From NCBI RefSeq assembly GCF_000382325.1, contig NZ_KB908056.1, positions 1-64,000 of the forward strand: a stretch of 64,000 nt of DNA, given 5' to 3'. Numbering within the stretch: position 1 is the stretch's first letter; every line of letters begins with the position of its first letter. Position numbers and translations under genes: made by a program. Below are positions 1-7,495 of the stretch, in pieces. The stretch comes from Woodsholea maritima DSM 17123. GTDB taxonomy: Bacteria; Pseudomonadota; Alphaproteobacteria; Caulobacterales; Maricaulaceae. The notes beneath the pieces are model-generated. The model had not been told where the DNA came from. It did no database searches and saw nothing but the letters and a program-made list of their open reading frames with translations.

Positions 1-130
1 AAGCAACAGCCGCGCGGGATCAGCGGCGGCGAACACCAACCGTTTATCGAATGGTCGTAACAAAGTGGAGAAGGGCTTGCCCTTGTTCGTCCGCCACGCC
101 CGCGTGGCAGATTGATGAGGAAGCAATGGG
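1..130. repeat. Left copy of a ~130 bp direct repeat (cut by window edge)
   Basis: Bases 1-130 match 1884-2013 in the same orientation. The first ~95 bases are identical and the rest differs by only a few substitutions before similarity fades near 'gtgggggaa'. The left copy probably continues beyond the window edge. The two copies bracket the resolvase remnant and the small AT-rich operon, as expected for a duplication or for recombination linked to a mobile element. I do not recognise the repeat as a known insertion sequence end. Confidence 0.85.
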
Positions 131-136
131 GGAGGT

Positions 137-601
137 ATGAATGATATGAATATTAAAGAGCTGCAAGAGCCATACATTCTGCATAAAGGCTATGAAGCCT
201 CTTAAATACGGTGACAGGCTTGAGGTTTTTGATGTTAGACCGCGTCCCAGCCGCTCACTCTTCGACCTGATGGATATGCTTCAGATGATGAAGGAGCGGA
301 ACATAGCGTTTCGTTCAATCTGTGTGGGGTGGATACAGGCTCGCCGTATAGGGAAGCCATCTACGCCATTGCGAACGCTGGAGGGCAAACACATCGCCGA
401 ACGCACATACGCTGGAATCGCTGCAGCGAAAGCACGAAGTTAAGGAGAATATCGGCGCTTAACTGCGAGATAATACGGGAGGCAGGCAATCAAGCAATGA
501 AAAAAGGCATATCTGGACGAGCATTAGCTGCGCACCTCGGCGTTGGACACTCTACATTGTGTCGAACTTGTAGCAAGTTACTTAAGCTGCTTAACCACTA
601 G
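137..601 (+). pseudogene. Decayed Tn3-family-like serine resolvase/invertase
   Basis: Pieces of a serine recombinase are spread over at least two frames. Positions 192-443 carry 'PSRSLFDLMDMLQMMKERN', the helix region after the catalytic core that in intact resolvases reads like RLSRSLFDLLDLLEELKERG, followed out of order by 'IAERTYAGIAAAKARS', the usual ERTRAGLAAARARG segment. Positions 329-601 in another frame end with 'GISGRALAAHLGVGHSTLCR', typical of the C-terminal helix-turn-helix of these enzymes. The N-terminal catalytic serine region is missing; a start at 137 gives only a short peptide before a stop. The gene is therefore broken by truncation and frameshifts. It points to past transposon or integron-like activity. 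It overlaps the end of the opposite-strand gene at 591-869 by about 10 bases. Confidence 0.75.
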
Positions 602-869
602 CAGGCGGTGGTCCTATTATACCCATTTCGGTGGAAACTATCTGACCATCTAAGACAACTTGATGTGGCCCCACGCAAGCACCTTTAAGCACTTTACCAA
701 ATGGCTTGATTGTTGCGGTGGGGTCTATCTTTGCAAAGGCCGATACGAGACCTCCGACACTACCATCTGGATTTTTGTGTCTTGATAATAAATCGGGTGA
801 ATTTTCCGGCATTGGGTTCGTTCCTTGTATATATTCGCATTGGCGCAATAATTTGAATGCGCGATTCAA
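591..869 (-). CDS. Hypothetical protein, last gene of an AT-rich three-gene operon
   Basis: I do not recognise this family. The frame gives 92 residues from a TTG codon at 869; an internal ATG ('MPENSPDLLSR') would give a shorter protein of about 73 residues. The sequence is soluble-looking, with a Gly/Pro-rich end ('GIIGPPPASG') and no signal peptide. It lies 12 bases downstream of the membrane-protein gene at 882-1265, on the same strand and in the same AT-rich block, so it is probably cotranscribed. The lack of a clear ribosome binding site at the TTG makes the start uncertain. It could be a decayed C-terminal piece of a larger gene. Confidence 0.45.
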   Translation of the reverse strand: MNRAFKLLRQCEYIQGTNPMPENSPDLLSRHKNPDGSVGGLVSAFAKIDPTATIKPFGKVLKGACVGPHQVVLDGQIVSTEMGIIGPPPASG

Positions 870-881
870 GTTAATTATTAA

Positions 882-1265
882 TTAATAAAAATAAGCATAA
901 ACAACTATAAATGTAAATATAGCAGGCGTTAAAAAACTTAAAATGTTAGCTATTGTAACAAGGGCGTTTAGCACATTTTTTTTTCCGACAAATGTCCGAC
1001 TATCGTCATCACTAATGCTCTGCGCTTTTGCACTTTGTTTAACATTCTCAAAATGCTCAATTAGAAATGATTTAATTTTATTAATATAATATACGGGCAA
1101 AATAAAGCAAAGTGCTGTGAAACTAGCTTGAATTAAGCTTATTGTGTCTTTAGATGAAATTTCGGCAATGCCAAATTTCACAGAAAATTCCTCTACGGAC
1201 TCCGCTGCTAGTATAAAAATCCCTACAGAATAAATTAACCTATCATTTATAAGCTCTCTATTCAT
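882..1265 (-). CDS. Small integral membrane protein, unknown function
   Basis: The product is 127 residues with three likely membrane segments: about residues 10-22 (weak), 42-62 ('LIQASFTALCFILPVYYINK') and 98-126 ('ILSFLTPAIFTFIVVYAYFY'). A charged soluble loop sits between the second and third. The ATG start overlaps the stop of the upstream gene in an ATGA junction (1262-1265), so translation is coupled. The base composition is clearly AT-richer than the chromosome further right, which suggests recent acquisition. I do not recognise the family. Small membrane proteins beside small soluble partners are common in toxin-immunity or abortive-infection cassettes, but nothing in the sequence proves that role. 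Confidence 0.65.
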   Translation of the reverse strand: MNRELINDRLIYSVGIFILAAESVEEFSVKFGIAEISSKDTISLIQASFTALCFILPVYYINKIKSFLIEHFENVKQSAKAQSISDDDSRTFVGKKNVLNALVTIANILSFLTPAIFTFIVVYAYFY

Positions 1266-1576
1266 CGTATCGTTACTTCGTCCCCATTTGTAATGATAAT
1301 CCTTGCTGTGCGGGGCGAGCCAGGGCCTTTGCGCTGTGTGATCTCGACTTTACGGATTTTTTGCCCCTTTAGGGTGTATTGTTTTGCTGATAGGGTGTGG
1401 AAAAAGCCATCCTGCATGTATGAGTTTTTGTAAGGCAGCTTTTCAAGATCAGCGATGGGGTACCGTGTAATATTAGGGCTCGGATCAACGTCAATATCTG
1501 CATTTGGATGGGCTAGTGCGTGAACCACGCCCGTAGAAAGGATTGGTAAAACAAAGACGTCATCGCCGATTTCCAT
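1262..1576 (-). CDS. Hypothetical soluble protein, first gene of the small operon
   Basis: The product is 104 residues starting 'MEIGDDVFVLPILSTGVVHA'. A good Shine-Dalgarno sequence (AGGAG, spacing about 6) precedes the ATG at 1576. It is beta-rich in appearance with a basic C-terminal half ('GQKIRKVEITQRKGPGSP'). No signal peptide, membrane segment or known motif is visible. Its stop overlaps the start of the membrane-protein gene at 882-1265 by ATGA. It leads the AT-rich operon 1576-591. Function unknown. Confidence 0.6.
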   Translation of the reverse strand: MEIGDDVFVLPILSTGVVHALAHPNADIDVDPSPNITRYPIADLEKLPYKNSYMQDGFFHTLSAKQYTLKGQKIRKVEITQRKGPGSPRTARIIITNGDEVTIR

Positions 1577-1695
1577 GCGGTTCTCCTAGTCCCATTTTTT
1601 AGGGAAATTTAAGTATGGCGGGTCTACTGATGATCAAAGTTTTACAAATTTGTCAACGTAAAAATAAGCGTAAGAAGTTCGCGTGGCCCACTCCC

Positions 1696-1856
1696 TCAAC
1701 GTATTGTAATGAGAAACCCATCGACATTCTCTTCAGCCGCCTCACGAACCTGAGGATCAGGATCGGCTAAAGCCAAGTCACTTCACGAAGCAGAGCGGAT
1801 AATTCGCCTTTGTTCAAGCGCTTGGCTTCGGATGGATTTGGAATGCGCAGTGTCAT
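1696..1856 (-). pseudogene. Small frameshifted gene (about 53 codons) beside the direct repeat
   Basis: A strong ribosome binding site (GGAGG) precedes an ATG at 1856 that opens a frame of 29 codons ending in TAG at 1767 ('KGELSALLREVTWL'). The reading continues sensibly in the -1 frame as 'ALADPDPQVREAAEENVDGF', ending at TGA 1696. The combined protein, about 53 residues and helical, reads as one unit, so a one-base deletion near 1770 is the simplest explanation. No slippery heptamer for programmed shifting is visible. The family is not recognised. The direct repeat 1884-2013 lies just upstream of its start. The rest of 1577-2178 outside this remnant and the repeat holds nothing else I can name. 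Confidence 0.4.
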
Positions 1857-1883
1857 TTTGACCTCCCTCGTTGGTGACGAGGA

Positions 1884-2013
1884 AAGCAACAGCCGCGCGG
1901 GATCAGCGGCGGCGAACACCAACCGTTTATCGAATGGTCGTAACAAAGTGGAGAAGGGCTTGCCCTTGTTCGTCCGCCGCGTCCGCATGGCAGATTGATG
2001 AGGAAGCGGTGGG
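1884..2013. repeat. Right copy of the ~130 bp direct repeat
   Basis: Matches bases 1-130 in direct orientation, with identity over the first ~95 bases and scattered differences afterwards (for example gccacgcccgcgtgg versus gccgcgtccgcatgg). It lies immediately upstream of the small frameshifted gene at 1696-1856. Both strands have short open frames through it, but none has a convincing protein signature. It may be the leader of that small gene family, present in two copies. Confidence 0.85.
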
Positions 2014-2178
2014 GGAATTGGATGTCTTATTAGCACGTTATTTTCAAATTAGACTCGTTAGCTGATGGGTGAAAATGTGGGCAGTTTAAGTTGCGGGTGT
2101 GTGAATTACCTGTTAAGCAGTTCATGGCAATTTATGGTAGAAAGCTAAGCCGTTGTGCTCGCGTTTTTGGGGGAAATA

Positions 2179-2967
2179 ATGAGAATGACTATTCTGAGGG
2201 CGGGTGTCGCCTCGGTTTCGGTTTTGATGCTGACTGCATGTTCTGTAACGGCATCTAGGCAAGAGATGGGTACCGTTCTTGGCGGCGCGCTGGGGGGATT
2301 AATTGCTAGCCAAGTTGCGGATGACAACGAGGAGGCATGGATTGCCTTTGGCATGCTTGCTGGTGGTTTTCTTGGCAATCAACTCGGTCGCTATCTTGAT
2401 GAGCGCGACCAACAACGTATGGCAGTTGCCACACAACAGGCTGCTGCAACCGGGGTAGCCCAAACCTGGTCAAATCCGGACAATGGTACGGCCGGACAGG
2501 CGCGTGTGGTTTCCAGTGAAGTGAAGTCGCAACCTGTTAGTGTGCCAGTACTGCGAGAGCGGATCAATGAGGTTCCTCCGCTGGACATTATGGGCGAGAC
2601 CTACAGAGCACGTGGCAACTCAAACTTGCGGGGTGGACCAGGAACTGACTATGTGGTCGTTGGTAGTCTGACGCCTGGCGAAGTGGTGAACGTGGTCGGA
2701 CGAGTGCAGGGCCAGGACTGGTTCATGATTAGCCAAGGTGGGGTCGGAAGCGGCTTCATCTATGCCCCCCTACTTGAGGCTGCCCCCGGCGCTCAGCCCT
2801 CAGACCTCTCTACGCAGTTCGCTGATGAAGACGTGTATGAAACGGCGTTGGCCGATGAGCAGCTCTGCCGTACAATTGAACAGTCGATCACGCTTGCCGA
2901 CGGTTCCACCCATTCCTCCTCTATGGAGGCTTGCCAGGGCGCGAACGGCTGGGTCGCCCAAGCCTAA
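2179..2967 (+). CDS. Lipoprotein with glycine-zipper 2TM region and bacterial SH3 domain
   Basis: The product is 262 residues from the ATG at 2179, chosen because GGGGGAAATA sits directly before it; a GTG at 2155 lacks this. Residues 1-21 form a lipoprotein signal ending in 'VLMLTAC' with Cys21 as the lipid-bearing residue. Residues ~30-75 carry glycine-zipper repeats ('GTVLGGALGGLIASQVA', 'LAGGFLGNQLGRYLDERD') as in the rickettsial 17 kDa surface antigen family. Residues ~140-195 form an SH3-like domain ('NLRGGPGTDYVVVGSLTPGE'). The C-terminus holds a two-cysteine motif ('CRTIEQSITLADGS...EACQ') typical of this envelope family. It is probably anchored in the outer membrane and binds or stabilises the cell wall. 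The next gene starts 44 bases downstream. Confidence 0.8.
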   Translation: MRMTILRAGVASVSVLMLTACSVTASRQEMGTVLGGALGGLIASQVADDNEEAWIAFGMLAGGFLGNQLGRYLDERDQQRMAVATQQAAATGVAQTWSNPDNGTAGQARVVSSEVKSQPVSVPVLRERINEVPPLDIMGETYRARGNSNLRGGPGTDYVVVGSLTPGEVVNVVGRVQGQDWFMISQGGVGSGFIYAPLLEAAPGAQPSDLSTQFADEDVYETALADEQLCRTIEQSITLADGSTHSSSMEACQGANGWVAQA

Positions 2968-3011
2968 GGAAGTTTGCGCATCAGCGAGGTGACTGATGAG
3001 GATGAAGCGGC

Positions 3012-5477
3012 ATGGGGAAACTTGCAGGAATAGGTGCTGCACTTGCCTTGTTTGCGGCTCAATCTGACCCAGCGCTCAGTCAAGAAAGGGTGCTGGCGTC
3101 GGATGGCGCGGACGTAGAACTGACGTTGCCTGGTGATTACACATGTGCTGAAGAAGCGCCCATCACCATAACGACACGTTCGGCAGCATATTTTGATCAG
3201 GACGCAGCGACGATCCAGCGGCTCGCCAACGTTGTTAGCGCAGTCCTTGGTTTCGAGTGCTCACTGATTGAACGCATTACTCTAGTCGGCGTAACGGACG
3301 GCGTGGTTGTGTTCCGTGCAGATGCTGCGGCGACTCAAAACTGGGCGATCCAGTCTGAACCAGCTCCCCTTGAAGCGCGTGCATTGCTATTTAGCGTTCT
3401 GGAGCCAAGCTTCGGGCTTCTCGGCCCGCTGGAAACAGAACTCGCCCCCTTCAGGTCAATCACAGGTCTTCAGGGAAGCCAGCAGTACAGAGCATTCCGA
3501 GCGCAAGGTGAGTGGATCACGTCAGAAGTCGTTGATGGCGATCTCGACGCGTTTCGAGCCTATCTAGAAAACCCTGCGTTTGAATTCGCAGAATTCGAAC
3601 AGGCGCTCGAACACTTTCGCAATATCCTCGCGTCAATCGAGGCGTATGCACCAGAGCAATACCCTGCCTACTTGAGCGCGTATGAAGAAGTGTCTGCGGG
3701 TTTGAAGGATCGTATATGGTCCACGAGGGTGGCGCAGGCGCTCGGTGGTGACGACATATCTCTTGCTCCGGCCGTTAGCGCATCGATTGAACTCTCTCGC
3801 AATGCGTCCTCGCCGGAATTCAAGACCTATCTAGATGACCGTGTACTGGCTTGGCTTAATGAGCAAACGGCCTGGATCGAAACGGATCTTGAGGAAGCGC
3901 CTCTCTTTGATTTGGCGTTTGCAGCCGATCAGATTGCCGCTCTGAACTCTACTGAGGGGCTAGAGGAGCTTCCGACCACCTCATCACGTATTAGCACGCT
4001 ACCGGAGCTGGCCGCTCCAATTATTGCTGAACGCCTAGACGTATTGCGGGTGCTTGCGGTCGAAACGGTCGTGGCTTCAGGTGAGCGCTACACTGACGCT
4101 TCTGTCATGCTTGAGACAGCATTCGCGCTGGCGGAAGAGTTTGAGCTATCCGGCTTTCCTGACGATGCGCAATTGGTCTTCACTGACGCATTAAACGCGA
4201 TCAACGAATTCTTATCGGGCGACTTGGATACCTATAAACAGGAATTGGCGGAACTCGAATGGTCTGCTGATGACGCAGAGGACGTTCAGCAGCAGGCGCT
4301 GTTGTTTGAACAATTGAGCGCCGATTTTACCGCTTTCGGGCTCTACGAGACGGCGGCGGAGACAGCGCTCCGGCGCAACAATAACGAAATCTGTCAGGGT
4401 GTGCTTCGCGATGCTCGAGTCAACGGCTTGGATTTCAACAAGCGAATCTTTGTCGATGGAGAGTGGCTAACCCTTACAGAACTAACGTGTGATCTTTTCG
4501 AATACGATCATAGAGTTACGGAATTCATTTGGGCGTTCCGGCCTGGCGTATTTAATCTCGAGATTACAGACGCGGACGGTGTTGCGACACGCTTTAGATT
4601 CAACGCTGAGAATTTCTTTACAGGTCAGAATCTCCGACCTGTCGACCAGCTTGCGCCTGAAGAGCGATCGATTGATCAAGATGATTGGGATCAATACCTA
4701 GCTGAGCTGCTTCTTCCACCTCCGAGCGGGCGACCTGACGCCAACGGAGTCCGAGAGTGTGATGTTCTCGCTGCCGACCCAAATGATCCGACGAAGCGTG
4801 CCGAAGGGGTTCACTTTCAGGGTAACGACGACCTCGATTTTGAACTCTTTGAGCGCGGTATCGATGCATGTATTGCGGCGGTCGAGGACGACCCCACAGA
4901 CACACACTCTCTATACCAACTTGGTCGCATTCTTTGGTATGCAGGTGAACAAGACGAAGCAGCACCCTATATAAATGCGGCATCTGAAGCGGGCTACGCA
5001 TCAGCCATTCACTATCAGGCTGAGCTGCTTCTCTCGACGTCAGAAGACCCGGATGTGTTTGTCGAAGCGTTGGAGCTGTTCGAGCGATCCGCAGATGCGG
5101 GCTATCAACCCGCGCGTCAGATGGTTCTTGAGCTCAATCCCGATGGGATGCATTTCTTCCGTGAAATTTCCCCACCAACTGAGCAAGAGATACTCAGCAC
5201 GTTATCCAACCGCAATGTCAGAAGTCCGGCCTTTCTCGGGATAACAACTGCCATTGATGTTGTCGGTGTGGAGATACGGTCCTGTTTTCAGACGAATGCA
5301 ACGGACTTCATGTGCGAGTATCGTCGTATCGCCTCATGCCGGATGTCGGGCGGTGGAAACGATCCGATCATGGGATTAATGAATATGGCGCTTCAGGCTG
5401 ACTGCAACCAGAATTTCCCTGATTTTCATACGTTTAGGAAGCGTGAAGATGGGCGCTGGACGATGGTCCAGTCATAA
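3012..5477 (+). CDS. Large exported protein with C-terminal Sel1-like repeats
   Basis: The product is 821 residues. Residues 1-23 look like a Sec signal peptide ('GIGAALALFAAQSDPALSQE'). The start at 3012 has GAGGA eight bases upstream. Most of the chain is acidic and helical with no recognised domain. Residues ~630-715 contain two Sel1/TPR-like units ('LYQLGRILWYAGEQDEAAPY', 'FERSADAGYQPARQMV'), a fold that mediates protein contacts. The last ~80 residues hold several cysteines ('CFQTNATDFMCEYRRIASC'), which fits an oxidising periplasm. It follows the SH3 lipoprotein gene by 44 bases and probably shares its transcript, so the two may act together at the envelope. Exact role unknown. Confidence 0.7.
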   Translation: MGKLAGIGAALALFAAQSDPALSQERVLASDGADVELTLPGDYTCAEEAPITITTRSAAYFDQDAATIQRLANVVSAVLGFECSLIERITLVGVTDGVVVFRADAAATQNWAIQSEPAPLEARALLFSVLEPSFGLLGPLETELAPFRSITGLQGSQQYRAFRAQGEWITSEVVDGDLDAFRAYLENPAFEFAEFEQALEHFRNILASIEAYAPEQYPAYLSAYEEVSAGLKDRIWSTRVAQALGGDDISLAPAVSASIELSRNASSPEFKTYLDDRVLAWLNEQTAWIETDLEEAPLFDLAFAADQIAALNSTEGLEELPTTSSRISTLPELAAPIIAERLDVLRVLAVETVVASGERYTDASVMLETAFALAEEFELSGFPDDAQLVFTDALNAINEFLSGDLDTYKQELAELEWSADDAEDVQQQALLFEQLSADFTAFGLYETAAETALRRNNNEICQGVLRDARVNGLDFNKRIFVDGEWLTLTELTCDLFEYDHRVTEFIWAFRPGVFNLEITDADGVATRFRFNAENFFTGQNLRPVDQLAPEERSIDQDDWDQYLAELLLPPPSGRPDANGVRECDVLAADPNDPTKRAEGVHFQGNDDLDFELFERGIDACIAAVEDDPTDTHSLYQLGRILWYAGEQDEAAPYINAASEAGYASAIHYQAELLLSTSEDPDVFVEALELFERSADAGYQPARQMVLELNPDGMHFFREISPPTEQEILSTLSNRNVRSPAFLGITTAIDVVGVEIRSCFQTNATDFMCEYRRIASCRMSGGGNDPIMGLMNMALQADCNQNFPDFHTFRKREDGRWTMVQS

Positions 5478-5873
5478 TCACTCAGCTTGACCAAGCACCA
5501 AATAAAAGCGCCAATGATATAATGCCTCTGATGCTTCAATCAGCTCGCCATTTCCAATCATCTTGTAAATAAGCCGCTTGCGCATACCTTCGACCGCCGA
5601 CGCTAGATCGCATTGCTGCGATAGCGTGGGAAGATTGGGTTTAACGTGAACTGCTATTGTAGGAAGGTCCTTGCGGTTATCGTACGCCCACTCGCCTGCA
5701 AAGTCAGCTAGCTGGTCTAGACTTTCAATTCTGTTTTCAAAATAAACGCTGTTTTGAAAAACTCCATCGCAGATAGAAAAAAACTCTTTCCTTTCAATAC
5801 TTGCATCTAGTTCGATCACGGCATTTTTGATATACTGAAGCTCCTCAGCCCATTGGTTTATTGATATTAGCAC
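5478..5873 (-). CDS. Probable immunity protein for the adjacent HINT/ribonuclease toxin
   Basis: The product is 131 residues, acidic and cytoplasmic (no signal peptide), starting 'MLISINQWAEELQYIKNAVI'. It begins with GTG at 5873 in the sequence TAGTG, whose TAG ends the toxin gene, so toxin and partner are translationally coupled. The order toxin then immunity on the same strand is the rule for polymorphic toxin loci. The usual inhibitor of barnase-type RNases is barstar (about 90 residues). A stretch 'NSVYFENRIESLDQLADFAG' weakly resembles barstar's YYGENLDALWDCL helix but the match is not good enough to assign that family. The immunity role is inferred mainly from position. The stop lies immediately beside the convergent gene ending at 5477. 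Confidence 0.6.
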   Translation of the reverse strand: MLISINQWAEELQYIKNAVIELDASIERKEFFSICDGVFQNSVYFENRIESLDQLADFAGEWAYDNRKDLPTIAVHVKPNLPTLSQQCDLASAVEGMRKRLIYKMIGNGELIEASEALYHWRFYLVLGQAE

Positions 5874-7495
5874 TATCGAATCCTTGTCGGGTTTGTAGTC
5901 ATATGGTTTTTTGATAAGTATACATCGCGACCATCGTCGCTTGCAATAATTCGTATACGGCCCCGATCTGCCGCTCGGGGGTCAGGAACGGTGTACTCCC
6001 GATAAGTTACCCCCCGCCGCATTGATGGAAATCTCTCTCGGTTTTCAAAGATCTTGCCCCAGTTGTCACGATTTGCCCAACTCGGACGCGTTCCCGCGCG
6101 CACATGCCCATACACACTCGAAATGTTTCGTTGTACCGCCGCTGGGAGCTCGCGCATTGCGTTGCGCAATGGTAGACACCTGGAGTCGTTGTGAACCCAG
6201 ACCGGCGCTGCAGTGCCACTAGTTCCAGCGACGAAGTAGCTGTGGTAGTTGGCGATTGAAAGATTGTATAGAGACGATGCGCCAGCTAGGTGTTCTATCG
6301 CCTGCACAGTTATCAGCTGCCCCCCTGCGCCAATCAGTCGATCACCGATGTTCAAGTCTTCCGCATAAACCCAATCGTCAATATCTCGATTGATAGCTGA
6401 TCTGGGATTGTTTCGGTCTTGCTGCCGGAAAAAACGATGATTCAGGCTAGCCGTTAAGGTGCTTGTTTCTCCGGTAGCTACATCCTCTACAGAAATGCTC
6501 AGCATTTCAAAGTGGCGGCCTCGGTTAATCCAATTGATTTCCTGCCAACCATAATCCAATGTCTCATCACTTCTGGACCAAACAACGTCTGAAAGTGGCA
6601 TCACCTCGCTAATTCGAATCAATCCCCTTTGAGTTAAGACTAATGTGTCCGGTGAGAAGGAAGCACACCTCGGTGCGCGACAGACACCTTCTGGACAGTT
6701 GTTGAAGTTTCGCCGCGCTCTTTGCAAACGGCTATTAGTTAGCCGACCAGCCGCTTGGCGAGGCGGTCGAGTGCTTTGAACTCGGTTAAGAAGCGTTCGG
6801 CGTGCATCGATTTGTTGCCGCACCGCCGCCGTCATCAAAGACGTAGGTCTTGGTGCTTGGTCATTGTTAAAACGATTGGTGATTTGTGCCCTTAACGCAA
6901 GAACGGGTCGATTTACGTTGCTCGCAATTCCTGCTCTAGAAGCGAGTGAGGCTAGGGTCTGACGCTCCGTCCGGTCTTGTCGCTCATCAGTTTCTCTGCG
7001 CTCTCGACGTTCGCGCTCAAGCCTTCTCAACCGTTCCTGACGCTCCCTCATCAATCGTTGCTGCCTGAGAGATTGTCGCTGCCTGCCAATTTCTTGCTGC
7101 CGCGCGCCCTGACGACCGGCCTGTACCTGGGCCTGTTGACGGGCGAGCTGACGGTTCGCCATTTGCTGACGCTGTTGCACAGACTGCTGTCGGCGCAATT
7201 GAATTTGTTGCTGCATTTGAGCTTGACGTTGGCGCATCATCTGCTGCTGGCGCGCGCGGGCCTGTCGCATCTGCGCTTGTTGCCTCTGCATGGCCGCTTG
7301 CTGCTGCCGCATCTGTGCCTGGCGGGCTTGTTGCTGTTGAGCGGCCTGCGCTTGTCGTTGCGCTTGCTGCCTTGCATAGAAGCTGCCGCCACCACCGCCT
7401 CGATAGCGTTGTGCCTCCACCGAAAAATCTATGATTAACATCGCGGCAATCGCGAAAAATACTATTGAGATAGTTGTTCGCATGTCGAAGTCCAT
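5873..7495 (-). CDS. Exported HINT-domain polymorphic toxin with barnase-like RNase C-terminus
   Basis: The product is 540 residues in four parts. Residues ~5-29 form a Sec signal ('ISIVFFAIAAMLIIDFSVEA'). Residues ~40-180 are an extreme Gln/Arg/Ala-rich coiled coil. Residues 277-436 form a HINT (intein/hedgehog-like) module running from Cys277 ('CASFSPDTLVLTQRG') to a terminal 'APVWVHN' (Asn436), with 'LNHRFF' inside; such modules self-cleave and release a C-terminal toxin. Residues ~463-540 resemble barnase: 'WGKIFENRERFPS', 'GVTYREYTV' (Glu500, catalytic base), 'RGRIRII' (Arg) and 'KNHMTTNPTRIR' (His531). The expected activity is guanine-preferring cleavage of RNA in competitors. The probable immunity gene follows by TAGTG. 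A secreted Gln/Arg-rich carrier is unusual, since most such toxins use T6SS, RHS or filamentous carriers. Confidence 0.85.
   Translation of the reverse strand: MDFDMRTTISIVFFAIAAMLIIDFSVEAQRYRGGGGGSFYARQQAQRQAQAAQQQQARQAQMRQQQAAMQRQQAQMRQARARQQQMMRQRQAQMQQQIQLRRQQSVQQRQQMANRQLARQQAQVQAGRQGARQQEIGRQRQSLRQQRLMRERQERLRRLERERRERRETDERQDRTERQTLASLASRAGIASNVNRPVLALRAQITNRFNNDQAPRPTSLMTAAVRQQIDARRTLLNRVQSTRPPRQAAGRLTNSRLQRARRNFNNCPEGVCRAPRCASFSPDTLVLTQRGLIRISEVMPLSDVVWSRSDETLDYGWQEINWINRGRHFEMLSISVEDVATGETSTLTASLNHRFFRQQDRNNPRSAINRDIDDWVYAEDLNIGDRLIGAGGQLITVQAIEHLAGASSLYNLSIANYHSYFVAGTSGTAAPVWVHNDSRCLPLRNAMRELPAAVQRNISSVYGHVRAGTRPSWANRDNWGKIFENRERFPSMRRGVTYREYTVPDPRAADRGRIRIIASDDGRDVYLSKNHMTTNPTRIR

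Noticed and set aside
1770-1790. Programmed frameshift in the small gene at 1696-1856
   Set aside because: The stop region (CTT TAG) recalls the prfB shift, but the sensible continuation is in the -1 frame and no slippery heptamer is present, so a lost base is simpler.
6977-7438. Leucine-rich plus-strand frame opposite the Q/R-rich coil
   Set aside because: It is the complement of CAG/CGC-type codons of the toxin coil; not a membrane protein.
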